A stretch of DNA of 39,094 nt from contig CAKPRA010000014.1 in NCBI GenBank assembly GCA_934180065.1, forward strand, positions 1-39,094. The letters run 5' to 3'. Origin of the DNA: an uncultured Clostridia bacterium. GTDB taxonomy: Bacteria; Bacillota; Clostridia; TANB77; CAG-508. The notes below the pieces were generated by a model. The model made no database searches. It was not told the DNA's origin and saw nothing but the letters and a program-made list of their open reading frames with translations. The position numbers and the translations under genes were made by a program. Each line of letters starts with the position of its first letter. The first letter of the stretch is position 1. This document shows, in pieces, positions 33,422 to 39,094 of the stretch.

Positions 33422-34286
33422 TAAAAGTAAAGTTAATTATGAAAAACTATTAAATGGAGTGCAAAAAGTTATAGATAGAGGAGATTATCCAGAGTTTTTA
33501 AAATTCATGAATAAAATACAAAATAATTATAGTTTAAGAAATAAATGGTTAATATATTCACAAAATGAAAATGCAACTATTGTAAAAGGTTTTTGTGATT
33601 GGCAAAAATTGGGCAGAGGAGTAAAGAGACATCCTAAAACAATCTATATTTATAGTCCTATAAAATATAAAAAGAAAAAAGTAATAGATGGACAACAAGA
33701 TATAGATGGAAAAGAAAGAAAGGAAAGAAATGAAAGTGGAACAATAGAAGAAATTGAAGGAATAAGATATAAAAGAGTTACAGTTTATGATATAGGCGAT
33801 ACATATTTAAAAAAAGGTACAAAAAGAGTTCCTATACTGGATTGTTATTTGGAAAACGATACTACATTAGACTTATATAATAATTTAATTTCAATTTCGC
33901 CTGTTCCAATAGAATTAAAGACTATAAATGGAATAAAGAAAGGTTATTATAGTAAAAAGGAGAGAAAAATTGTTTTAAATGATAACTTATCCCAAGACGA
34001 TAAAACAGCAGTATTATTGCATGAACTATGCCATTGCCTATATGATGACTTTACATACAAGACTGAAAGAAATAAAAGTGAAGTATTTGTTGAATCAGTT
34101 GCATTTTTAGTAGCTGATTATTTTAATTTTGATACTTCGCTTTGTAGCTTTGAGTATGTTGTTAACTGGGCAAAAAATGATATAAATGAGTTTTTAAATT
34201 TATCAGAAAAGATAAAGGAAACAGCAGATAAGTTTATAGAATTAATAAAAAATAGTGAATGTAAACAAGAAAAAATAAGTGCATAG
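33414..34286 (+). CDS. ardC: ArdC-like antirestriction protein with zinc protease domain
   Basis: 290 residues. The N-terminal ArdC domain shows SLRNKWLIYSQNENATIVKGFCDWQKLGRGVKR, and a charged insertion follows. The C-terminal half has LLHELCHCLYDD (His203, Glu204, His207) with downstream acidic residues (FVESVAFLVADYF), an ImmA/IrrE-type metallopeptidase motif. ArdC proteins bind single-stranded DNA and shield incoming DNA from restriction. AAAAGGAG precedes ATG 33414. Confidence 0.85.
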   Translation: MLNKSKVNYEKLLNGVQKVIDRGDYPEFLKFMNKIQNNYSLRNKWLIYSQNENATIVKGFCDWQKLGRGVKRHPKTIYIYSPIKYKKKKVIDGQQDIDGKERKERNESGTIEEIEGIRYKRVTVYDIGDTYLKKGTKRVPILDCYLENDTTLDLYNNLISISPVPIELKTINGIKKGYYSKKERKIVLNDNLSQDDKTAVLLHELCHCLYDDFTYKTERNKSEVFVESVAFLVADYFNFDTSLCSFEYVVNWAKNDINEFLNLSEKIKETADKFIELIKNSECKQEKISA

Positions 34287-34310
34287 AAAATAAAAGAATA
34301 TAAATAAAAG

Positions 34311-34342
34311 ATAGGGCAGGAGTAACAACTTGCTCTATTTTT
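34311..34342 (+). terminator. intrinsic terminator
   Basis: ATAGGGCA (34311-34318) pairs with TGCTCTAT (34331-34338), one G-T pair, followed by T. Confidence 0.6.
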
Positions 34343-34356
34343 AGAGAGGAGAAAAT

Positions 34357-35153
34357 ATGAGTCATTTTTCAGTAGCAGTTTTTACAGATAAATATACAAA
34401 TGTTGAAGATTTATTAGAACCATTTGATGAAAACATAGAAGTAGAAAAGTATGTAGCAATTTCAAAAGAAACTATAATAAAAAAAGAAAAAGAAAATATA
34501 AACTATTTAAAAAAGTTATACAGAATGTATATGAAAGATAAGAAAAAATATAGAAGGGAACATTTAAAGAATATTAATCATTTAAGGTTTATAAAAAAAG
34601 TACCATCAATGGCTAAATGGAATAATGAAAAAATATATAAATATGCAATTAGATTTTTTGAGAAAGAAGATATATCAGAAGATGGAGGAGTATATTCAAC
34701 ATATAATCCCAATTCAAAATGGGATTGGTATGTAATAGGTCGGTAGATGGTCTAATATGTTAATTGTCCCAAAGTATGAAGAACAAAAAGAGATTACTTT
34801 TTCGAATACTGATAGAATAATGATAAATACATTAAATAGAAATCGGAAATGAAAAAAAAGAAGTTGTTGTGTCAAGGAATGGAGAAATTAGTGAGTATAA
34901 ATATGTCAATTCATCATTAGTCAAGGATATAAAGTGGGAATTGATGAAAAAGATCATGGATGACAAGCAGTTTTGTACATATGCAGTTGTAACTCCAGAC
35001 GGAGAATGGCATGAACCAGGAAAAATGGGATGGTGGGGTATATCAAGTGCAACACCTGAAGGAATGAAAGAATTTTTAAAAAATTATGAAAATGATTTTA
35101 TAAAAAAGGCGAATCCAGAATGGAGATTAACTATTGTAGATTGTCATATATGA
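34357..35153 (+). CDS. conserved element protein with two +1 shifts at CGG
   Basis: ATG 34357 (GAGAGGAG upstream) reads SHFSVAVFTDKYTNVEDLLEP and reaches VIG, then CGG at 34741-34743 followed at once by TAG. Skipping C gives GGRWSNMLIVPKYEEQ, which runs 34 codons to a second CGG at 34844-34846, where the zero frame stops two codons later. Skipping that C gives NGNEKKEVVVSRNGEISEY and continues to the stop at 35153, 264 residues in all. The C-terminal block VTPDGEWHEPGKMGWWG and LTIVDCHI mirrors the paralog at 32612. In other elements I know of, this type of protein is one continuous chain. Both shifts are needed to connect its conserved ends. Confidence 0.8.
34741..34743 (+). promoter_or_regulatory. 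in-frame CGG, +1 recoding site 6
   Basis: Zero frame reads GGT-CGG-TAG. Skipping C gives GGT-GGT-AGA-TGG (Gly-Gly-Arg-Trp). Confidence 0.8.
34844..34846 (+). promoter_or_regulatory. in-frame CGG, +1 recoding site 7
   Basis: In the frame set by site 6 the codons are AAT-CGG-AAA-TGA. Skipping C gives AAT-GGA-AAT-GAA (Asn-Gly-Asn-Glu). It lies only 103 bases after site 6. Confidence 0.8.
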
Positions 35154-35178
35154 TTTTAATGAAAAGGTGGAAAAGAAA

Positions 35179-36261
35179 ATGAATCAGCAAGAAGTATTGA
35201 AAAGAACTAGCATAATAAATGTGAAAAATAAGCTAGAACTAAAAGAAATATATTCTAAAAAAAATATAATATATGTGAAATGTCCATTTTGCTGTTCAAA
35301 ACAAGGAACAATGATATTGAATACAACAAACAATAGTTATATTTGTAAAAACTGTCAAACAAAGGGATATGCAATTGGCTTATATGCTAAATGTAGATAT
35401 ATAACCACAAAAGAAGCCTATCAAAAGTTAATAAAAGAAGAGGCTGATATAAAGAATAATTTGGACAATTTGATTATAACGAATCCCAAAAAGAACATAG
35501 AAGAATTGGATTATATATATCAATCCTTTTTAGACAAATTGACACTTACATCAGATCATATAATGAAGTTGCTAAGATATGGATTTTCAATGGAGGAAAT
35601 AAAGAAAATTGGATTTAAAAGTATTCCTTGTAATGAAAAAGAAAAAAATGAAATATGTAGAGAATTTGAAAATGAATTAAAAGGGATTCCTGGATTTTTC
35701 AAAGATAGAAATTTTAAATGGACTTTTAAATCACATTCAGGAATATTTGTTCCTGTTATTCAAAATTGTAAGATAATTGCTTTACGAATTCACCTAGATA
35801 AAGAATACAAATTTGAAACAACTGATATATGGTTTAGTAGTGGGCAAGAAAATGAAGGAACAAAGGCAGATAATAATATTATAACTATTTTTCCTAAAGG
35901 AAATCAGATACAAATTATGAATAAAGATGAGAAGAAAGATATAATTGTTGCTTCAGAATTTATATTAGCTTATAAATTAGCAAAGATATTTAAGAATAGT
36001 ATTATTGTTGGTGTTCCTAACATAATTACTAAAGAAGAGATAAAAAAACTAAATACTATTAATAATGTTAATAAAGTACATGTTGTTATGGATTCGCATA
36101 CAGTATTACACGGTTCGGATTCGTTACTATCAGTATTACAAAAAAGATATGATGAAGAAAATATAACATTATTTGTATCACTAAAAGATTGTGAGATACC
36201 AACAGAATTGCAAGATGAACTAGAAATAAAAGATAAAATAAAATTAGAAAAAATTGCGTAA
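35179..36261 (+). CDS. DNA primase-like protein with CHC2-type zinc ribbon
   Basis: 360 residues. ATG 35179 is chosen; an in-frame GTG 12 bases earlier overlaps the AAAAGGTGG ribosome site. CPFC and CKNC (Cys35, 38, 56, 59) form a zinc ribbon followed by AIGLYAKCRYITTKEAYQKLI, as in plasmid and ICE primases. The C-terminal half (SGIFVPVIQNCKIIALRIHLD, IIVASEFILAYKLAK, VHVVMDSHTV) looks like a diverged TOPRIM domain. It would prime the incoming strand in the recipient. Confidence 0.65.
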   Translation: MNQQEVLKRTSIINVKNKLELKEIYSKKNIIYVKCPFCCSKQGTMILNTTNNSYICKNCQTKGYAIGLYAKCRYITTKEAYQKLIKEEADIKNNLDNLIITNPKKNIEELDYIYQSFLDKLTLTSDHIMKLLRYGFSMEEIKKIGFKSIPCNEKEKNEICREFENELKGIPGFFKDRNFKWTFKSHSGIFVPVIQNCKIIALRIHLDKEYKFETTDIWFSSGQENEGTKADNNIITIFPKGNQIQIMNKDEKKDIIVASEFILAYKLAKIFKNSIIVGVPNIITKEEIKKLNTINNVNKVHVVMDSHTVLHGSDSLLSVLQKRYDEENITLFVSLKDCEIPTELQDELEIKDKIKLEKIA

Positions 36262-36273
36262 GGAAGTGAAAAA

Positions 36274-36426
36274 ATGAGTGAAAAAGAAAACAAAAATAGA
36301 TTTGTTATGACAGATGAAGATTTGAAAATTTTAAGAAAAAGTATTGAACAAGTAAAAAAATTAGACATTTTTGGAAAAAGGAAAAATACGAAAATAATAA
36401 CAAGACAAAATGACAAAGCAGCATAA
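36274..36426 (+). CDS. 50-residue basic helical peptide
   Basis: ATG 36274 with AAGGAAG upstream; begins MSEKENKNRF, has LKILRKSIEQVKKLDIFGK and a basic end. It lies 12 bases after the primase stop. Function unknown; it may be a coupled accessory. Confidence 0.5.
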   Translation: MSEKENKNRFVMTDEDLKILRKSIEQVKKLDIFGKRKNTKIITRQNDKAA

Positions 36427-36433
36427 GATTAAT

Positions 36434-36457
36434 ATGGAGTGGCCAGCAAATGGCTAC
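36434..36457 (+). other. hairpin in the gap before 36488
   Basis: GAGTGGCCA pairs with TGGCTACTC, one G-T pair, around GCAAA. No T tract follows. Confidence 0.45.
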
Positions 36458-36487
36458 TCCTAAAAAATAGTAGAAAGAAGGAAAAAT

Positions 36488-36877
36488 ATGTTTATAAATA
36501 GAGAAAAGAGAATATCAAATAAAATAATAAAATCATTAAATAAAAGAGGTTTTATAGTAAAAGTAAAAAAAGCCAAAAGTACAAGAAGTATATATTTAAC
36601 AATTGATAATGGAGCTTGTTCATCAATAAGAATAAGCAATCATAAAAATAGTAAAACAAACAGTAAATTTAATGTTATAAATAATTATACTGGAAAAAGA
36701 AATGAATATGCGAACAGAATGATTAGAAAATACTATAACTTTAATATGATAGGTAGGCTAATTGCTGATATAGAGTGTGAAAGGTCAAATCAAATTTTAA
36801 AATATGGATATTCCAGATATAAAGCTATTAGAGATAATAGAAATATAGCACAATACAAATATTCAAAAGTAGCATAG
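36488..36877 (+). CDS. hypothetical basic protein
   Basis: 129 residues, GAAGGAA upstream. Strongly basic (NREKRISNKIIKSLNKRGFIVKVKKAKSTRSIYL, then SNQILKYGYSRYKAIRDNR), suggesting nucleic acid binding. No family recognised. Confidence 0.5.
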   Translation: MFINREKRISNKIIKSLNKRGFIVKVKKAKSTRSIYLTIDNGACSSIRISNHKNSKTNSKFNVINNYTGKRNEYANRMIRKYYNFNMIGRLIADIECERSNQILKYGYSRYKAIRDNRNIAQYKYSKVA

Positions 36878-36888
36878 GGGGAGATAAA

Positions 36889-37197
36889 ATGTTAGATTAT
36901 ACAGACTTAAATGAAGATGAAAAAAGAACTTTAAGAGATTATCTTGGAGTAGAGAGGATATTTCCTAATTATTTAGAGGATCATAATATTTTGATTATGA
37001 AAACAGAAGAGTTGTTTGAGTATATTTTTTTATATGATTTAAAAAGAATAAAAGATGCAAAAAAATATATAAAAGAAATAGTTGAAATGGAAATAAAAGC
37101 AGAAGATGTTAATAAAAAAATAGCACAAAAAATACTAGAACAAAATGATAAGGTAATAAAAATAAGTGACAAAATTTATGCGTATAAAGAAAGGTGA
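36889..37197 (+). CDS. hypothetical helical protein
   Basis: 102 residues with GGGGGAG upstream. LNEDEKRTLRDYLGVERIFPNYLEDHN is followed by charged helices. Belongs to a three-gene run with its neighbours, with 7-12 base gaps. No family recognised. Confidence 0.5.
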   Translation: MLDYTDLNEDEKRTLRDYLGVERIFPNYLEDHNILIMKTEELFEYIFLYDLKRIKDAKKYIKEIVEMEIKAEDVNKKIAQKILEQNDKVIKISDKIYAYKER

Positions 37198-37203
37198 TAA
37201 AGT

Positions 37204-37689
37204 ATGATATTGAATATTAGTGATCAAATAAAAAATATAGAAGATGTTGAAAAAATTAGCCTTATTTTTTACTCTGTTAGTAAAAGAGAAGTAGATAATA
37301 AAGATTTTTCAAGAATTAGAAAAAGTTTAGAAATATTAAAGAAAGCAGGAAAAAAAGCTAAAGGAAAGATGGTACTTTCTTTTTCTGGATATGATGATGA
37401 TATAAGAGAGGTTTATATGATACCAGAAATAAGAGAGTTTGTTAGAATATTGTGGAACGAATACAAGTACATATTTTATTTTTTAACATTTTTAGAAAAT
37501 AATAGGTCAATTATATTTGCATGTATAAATGAATTTGAAGCATATCAATATCTTGAACATAAAGTAACAAAAATGAGAATTAAAAAGAATGAAAATATAA
37601 GAAAGCAAACAATGGATGCAATGATAGAATATGGGTTACAGATAGATGATGTGGAAGGTGCAGCAAATATAATTTATTCATTTATGTAA
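37204..37689 (+). CDS. hypothetical protein
   Basis: 161 residues with AAAGG upstream. The C-terminal segment (KKNENIRKQTMDAMIEYGLQID) is helical; the middle (YKYIFYFLTFLENNRSIIFACI) has a partly hydrophobic core of a soluble fold. It ends at a bidirectional terminator. Confidence 0.5.
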   Translation: MILNISDQIKNIEDVEKISLIFYSVSKREVDNKDFSRIRKSLEILKKAGKKAKGKMVLSFSGYDDDIREVYMIPEIREFVRILWNEYKYIFYFLTFLENNRSIIFACINEFEAYQYLEHKVTKMRIKKNENIRKQTMDAMIEYGLQIDDVEGAANIIYSFM

Positions 37690-37697
37690 AAAAATAG

Positions 37698-37735
37698 AGC
37701 ATTTTAAGATAAAATCTTAAAGTGCTTTATATTTT
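37698..37735 (+). terminator. bidirectional terminator
   Basis: AGCATTTTAAGAT (37698-37710) pairs with ATCTTAAAGTGCT (37714-37726), one G-T pair, with A-rich and T-rich flanks on either side. Confidence 0.75.
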
Positions 37736-38079
37736 TATTTATTATTCTGCAATTTATTAAGATAATTTATAGAGTTATCTATAATAGATTTATATTCAGA
37801 ATTTAAGCCTATGTATCCTGAAAAAGATATGTTATTTGACAGATCTATACCAATATCTAAATATTCACCATATAAATCATTTAAAGTAATATGGTATAAT
37901 TTACATAGTTTTATAAGTAAACTAATACTACCAGAAGTAGCATCAGTTTCTAATTGTGCAATGTATCTAGAAGAACAATCAGCAATTTCAGCAACTTGCT
38001 CTTGAGTATATCCATTTGAGATTCTTGCTTCTTTTAATTTTTTGCCTATTTTTAAATCTTTATTTTTTGCTAATCTCAT
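37735..38079 (-). CDS. XRE-family HTH repressor
   Basis: 114 residues on the minus strand. KIGKKLKEARISNGYTQEQVAEIADCSSRYIAQLETDATSGSI is a standard XRE HTH, and the C-terminal half (LYHITLNDLYGEYLDIG) suits dimerisation. ATG 38079 follows GAGAGGTG; the upstream in-frame GTG overlaps that site. It is divergent from the small membrane gene at 38250, with inverted repeats between. Confidence 0.85.
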   Translation of the reverse strand: MRLAKNKDLKIGKKLKEARISNGYTQEQVAEIADCSSRYIAQLETDATSGSISLLIKLCKLYHITLNDLYGEYLDIGIDLSNNISFSGYIGLNSEYKSIIDNSINYLNKLQNNK

Positions 38080-38105
38080 AATTTTCACCTCTCAATCAAA
38101 TAGTT

Positions 38106-38134
38106 ATTATATAAAATATCAAAAAAATGTTTAA
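38106..38134 (-). promoter_or_regulatory. promoter of the XRE repressor
   Basis: Minus-strand TTAAAC (38134-38129) and TATAAT (38111-38106) are 17 bases apart. Confidence 0.5.
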
Positions 38135-38136
38135 AT

Positions 38137-38204
38137 CAACACGAAATAAAACAAACATTGATGTTTGCAAAAGTGTTGAGAAAAAATAGAAAATATGGTA
38201 AAAT
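38137..38204 (+). promoter_or_regulatory. nested inverted repeats and promoter for the gene at 38250
   Basis: CAAACAT-TG-ATGTTTG (38152-38167) is a perfect palindrome. A second, wider pair CAACAC (38137-38142) and GTGTTG (38173-38178) brackets it. TTGAGA (38176-38181) and TAAAAT (38199-38204) are 17 bases apart, and the right outer arm overlaps this -35. The repeats look like operators for the neighbouring XRE proteins. Confidence 0.6.
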
Positions 38205-38249
38205 ATATAGTGATATAAAATCTGCAATGTTAGATAGGAGGGGATAAAA

Positions 38250-38438
38250 ATGTATTCTTCAACTATTTTCCAGCTTATGCAAGACTATAATTTGAGTTTT
38301 GAAGAAGCTGAGATGTTGCAACTAAAGATTATTGGGATAATGGGGCTAATGGCACTTGGATTATATATGTTACAACTATTAATAGAAAGATTTTGTCCTA
38401 AATTATATAGAAAGTTAAAAAGACTAAATATAGTATAA
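38250..38438 (+). CDS. small membrane protein
   Basis: 62 residues with GGAGGGG upstream. An acidic N-terminal helix (MQDYNLSFEEAEMLQ) is followed by one membrane helix (IIGIMGLMALGLYMLQLLI) and a basic tail. Controlled by a divergent operator region. Function unknown. Confidence 0.55.
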   Translation: MYSSTIFQLMQDYNLSFEEAEMLQLKIIGIMGLMALGLYMLQLLIERFCPKLYRKLKRLNIV

Positions 38439-38442
38439 GAAA

Positions 38443-38476
38443 AGAGATAAACAAGCTGGAACTTTATTTATCTCTA
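38443..38476. terminator. weak convergent hairpin
   Basis: AGAGATAAA (38443-38451) pairs with TTTATCTCT (38467-38475) between two converging genes and overlaps the end of the minus-strand gene. T tracts are poor. Confidence 0.4.
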
Positions 38477-38806
38477 TGAGTATTATTAAAATAGTGTATA
38501 AGCGTATAAAGAGCATTTTTTTCATAATCATTTAAAAGACCAATTTGTTGCACCAAATTATTGTCAGTTACTTGATCTGTGAAGAAATCTCTTAAAATTT
38601 CATTAGGTGTTATATTTAATGATTTACATAGGTTTATAAAATTTGATAAACTTATGCTTGAGCGACCGACCTTCAATATCTTTTAAGAATGAACACGATA
38701 TATCAGAATGTTCGGCTAATTCTTCTTGGGTAAGATTTGAATTAATTCTTGCAGATTTTATATTTACGCTTAATACATCTTTTAAAGCATCTTCGTTTAT
38801 AAGCAT
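38464..38806 (-). CDS. XRE-family HTH regulator with +1 shift at CGG
   Basis: Minus-strand ATG 38806 (AAGGGG 8 bases upstream; an in-frame GTG at 38815 overlaps that site) reads LINEDALKDVL, then the HTH ARINSNLTQEELAEHSDISCSFLKDIEG and meets CGG (38668-38666). Skipping C gives GGRSSISLSNFINLCKSLNITPNEI, the final helices of a standard XRE domain, ending at 38464, 113 residues. In the zero frame the HTH would lose its last two helices. It probably represses the divergent gene at 38981. Confidence 0.75.
38666..38668 (-). promoter_or_regulatory. in-frame CGG, +1 recoding site 8 (HTH regulator)
   Basis: Minus strand zero frame reads GGT-CGG-TCG. Skipping C gives GGT-GGT-CGC (Gly-Gly-Arg), rebuilding the DIE-(N/G)GR type turn usual in XRE proteins. 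Confidence 0.75.
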
Positions 38807-38866
38807 TGGTCTCACCCCTTAATTAGTATTACTTATAAATATAACATTTTATTCATCAAATCAAAA

Positions 38867-38896
38867 TATGATACAGTCGCACCAAAGTATGATACA
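38867..38896 (+). repeat. direct repeats TATGATACA, candidate operators
   Basis: TATGATACA occurs at 38867-38875 and 38888-38896, exactly 21 bases apart (two helical turns), in the divergent region between the HTH regulator and the gene at 38981. Confidence 0.6.
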
Positions 38897-38919
38897 AACG
38901 AAAAATATAGATAAATTTA

Positions 38920-38948
38920 TTGAAAAATAATTCTTTTTTTGATAATAT
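38920..38948 (+). promoter_or_regulatory. promoter of the gene at 38981
   Basis: TTGAAA (38920-38925) and TAATAT (38943-38948) are 17 bases apart. Confidence 0.5.
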
Positions 38949-38980
38949 AAAAGAAAAAATGACATAGGAGAAGAAAGCTA

Positions 38981-39094
38981 ATGAACATATTTGATGTAGT
39001 TGAATTAAAAAACAAAGAAAAAGCAACTATTATAGCAATAAATAAAAATCAATATAAAGCTGAAGTCTTGGATTCAAAAGGAAAAAGATTAGGA
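38981..39094 (+). CDS. N-terminal part of a conserved element protein (partial)
   Basis: ATG 38981 with TAGGAGAAG upstream. It starts MNIFDVVELK and continues NKEKATIIAINKNQYKAEVL, then runs off the window. The short basic barrel-like start resembles DNA-element proteins, but too little is present to name it. It lies under the promoter with direct repeats. Confidence 0.45.
   Translation, partial: MNIFDVVELKNKEKATIIAINKNQYKAEVLDSKGKRLG

Noticed and set aside
1468..38668. Explaining the eight extra C bases as ordinary sequencing error
   Set aside because: The many GG dinucleotides elsewhere in this window are unaffected, and homopolymer or random errors would not fall only at codon boundaries before GGT/GGA. 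It cannot be fully excluded without reads, so it is kept as the main rival explanation.
1291..38806. Treating the six CGG-split genes as decayed pseudogenes
   Set aside because: All breaks are the same base in the same phase before a glycine codon, and every downstream segment is intact with conserved motifs. Decay would give mixed indels and stops.
1..39094. Relaxase, integrase, origin of transfer, CRISPR array or tRNA genes
   Set aside because: I looked for their motifs (HUH or tyrosine-recombinase signatures, spaced repeats, cloverleaf ends) and saw none convincing. They probably lie outside the window.

Overview
The window is strongly AT-rich Gram-positive DNA, most likely from a low-GC Firmicute or one of its mobile elements. 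The evidence is strong AGGAGG-type ribosome binding sites, a class D-like sortase with a thioester adhesin, SpoVG, HU, and a Gram-positive VirB4/VirB6/VirD4 conjugation system. It reads as the interior of an integrative conjugative element or large conjugative plasmid. No integrase, relaxase, rRNA, tRNA, CRISPR array or insertion sequence is visible.

Layout. About 0.2-1 kb: a winged-helix replication-type protein. About 1-7.8 kb: the transfer (T4SS) operon: small membrane proteins, VirB2-like pilin, PrgI/VirB3-like protein, VirB4 N-domain-like protein, VirB4 ATPase, VirB6-like channel, M23 hydrolase, a receiver-like protein and a sortase. About 7.8-11.5 kb: surface proteins, including an 856-residue TQXA/thioester plus Cna-B adhesin, then SpoVG. 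About 11.5-16.7 kb: RusA-like protein, winged-helix protein, VirD4 coupling ATPase, S1-domain protein. About 16.7-22 kb: HU, MmcQ/YjbR, several HTH regulators, an M20 peptidase and unknowns. About 22-22.5 kb: a gene-free stretch that folds like a structured RNA. About 22.5-36.4 kb: a DNA-processing and defence-evasion block: RDF-like protein, ERF, Rad50-like ATPase, amidoligase plus glutamine amidotransferase, ribosomal protein S6 plus SSB, two methyltransferase-like proteins, ArdC-type antirestriction and a primase-like protein. About 36.4-39.1 kb: small hypotheticals and two HTH repressors.

The main discovery is a recoding pattern. Reading both strands, I found eight CGG triplets in frame with a real gene. 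At all eight the reading frame breaks, and skipping exactly one base (the C of CGG) restores a continuous, homologous-looking protein. I found no in-frame CGG that is read as an ordinary sense codon, while CGT, CGA, AGA and AGG are all used for arginine. The sites lie in six genes: the VirB2-like pilin (1 site), the thioester adhesin (1), VirD4 (2, one inside Walker A and one inside the conserved TDPKGEL motif), an unknown minus-strand gene (1), an ArdC-flanking gene (2) and an HTH regulator (1). Naive gene finding splits or truncates all six.

The simplest reading is that CGG is unassigned in this genome and acts as a programmed +1 frameshift signal, or that CGGN is read as a four-base glycine codon. 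Key conjugation genes would then be expressed correctly only in hosts that handle CGG this way. A systematic sequencing artefact is the main rival explanation and needs to be excluded. A separate, different shift (net -1 at a T9 run) affects a small membrane-protein gene at 1.1 kb.
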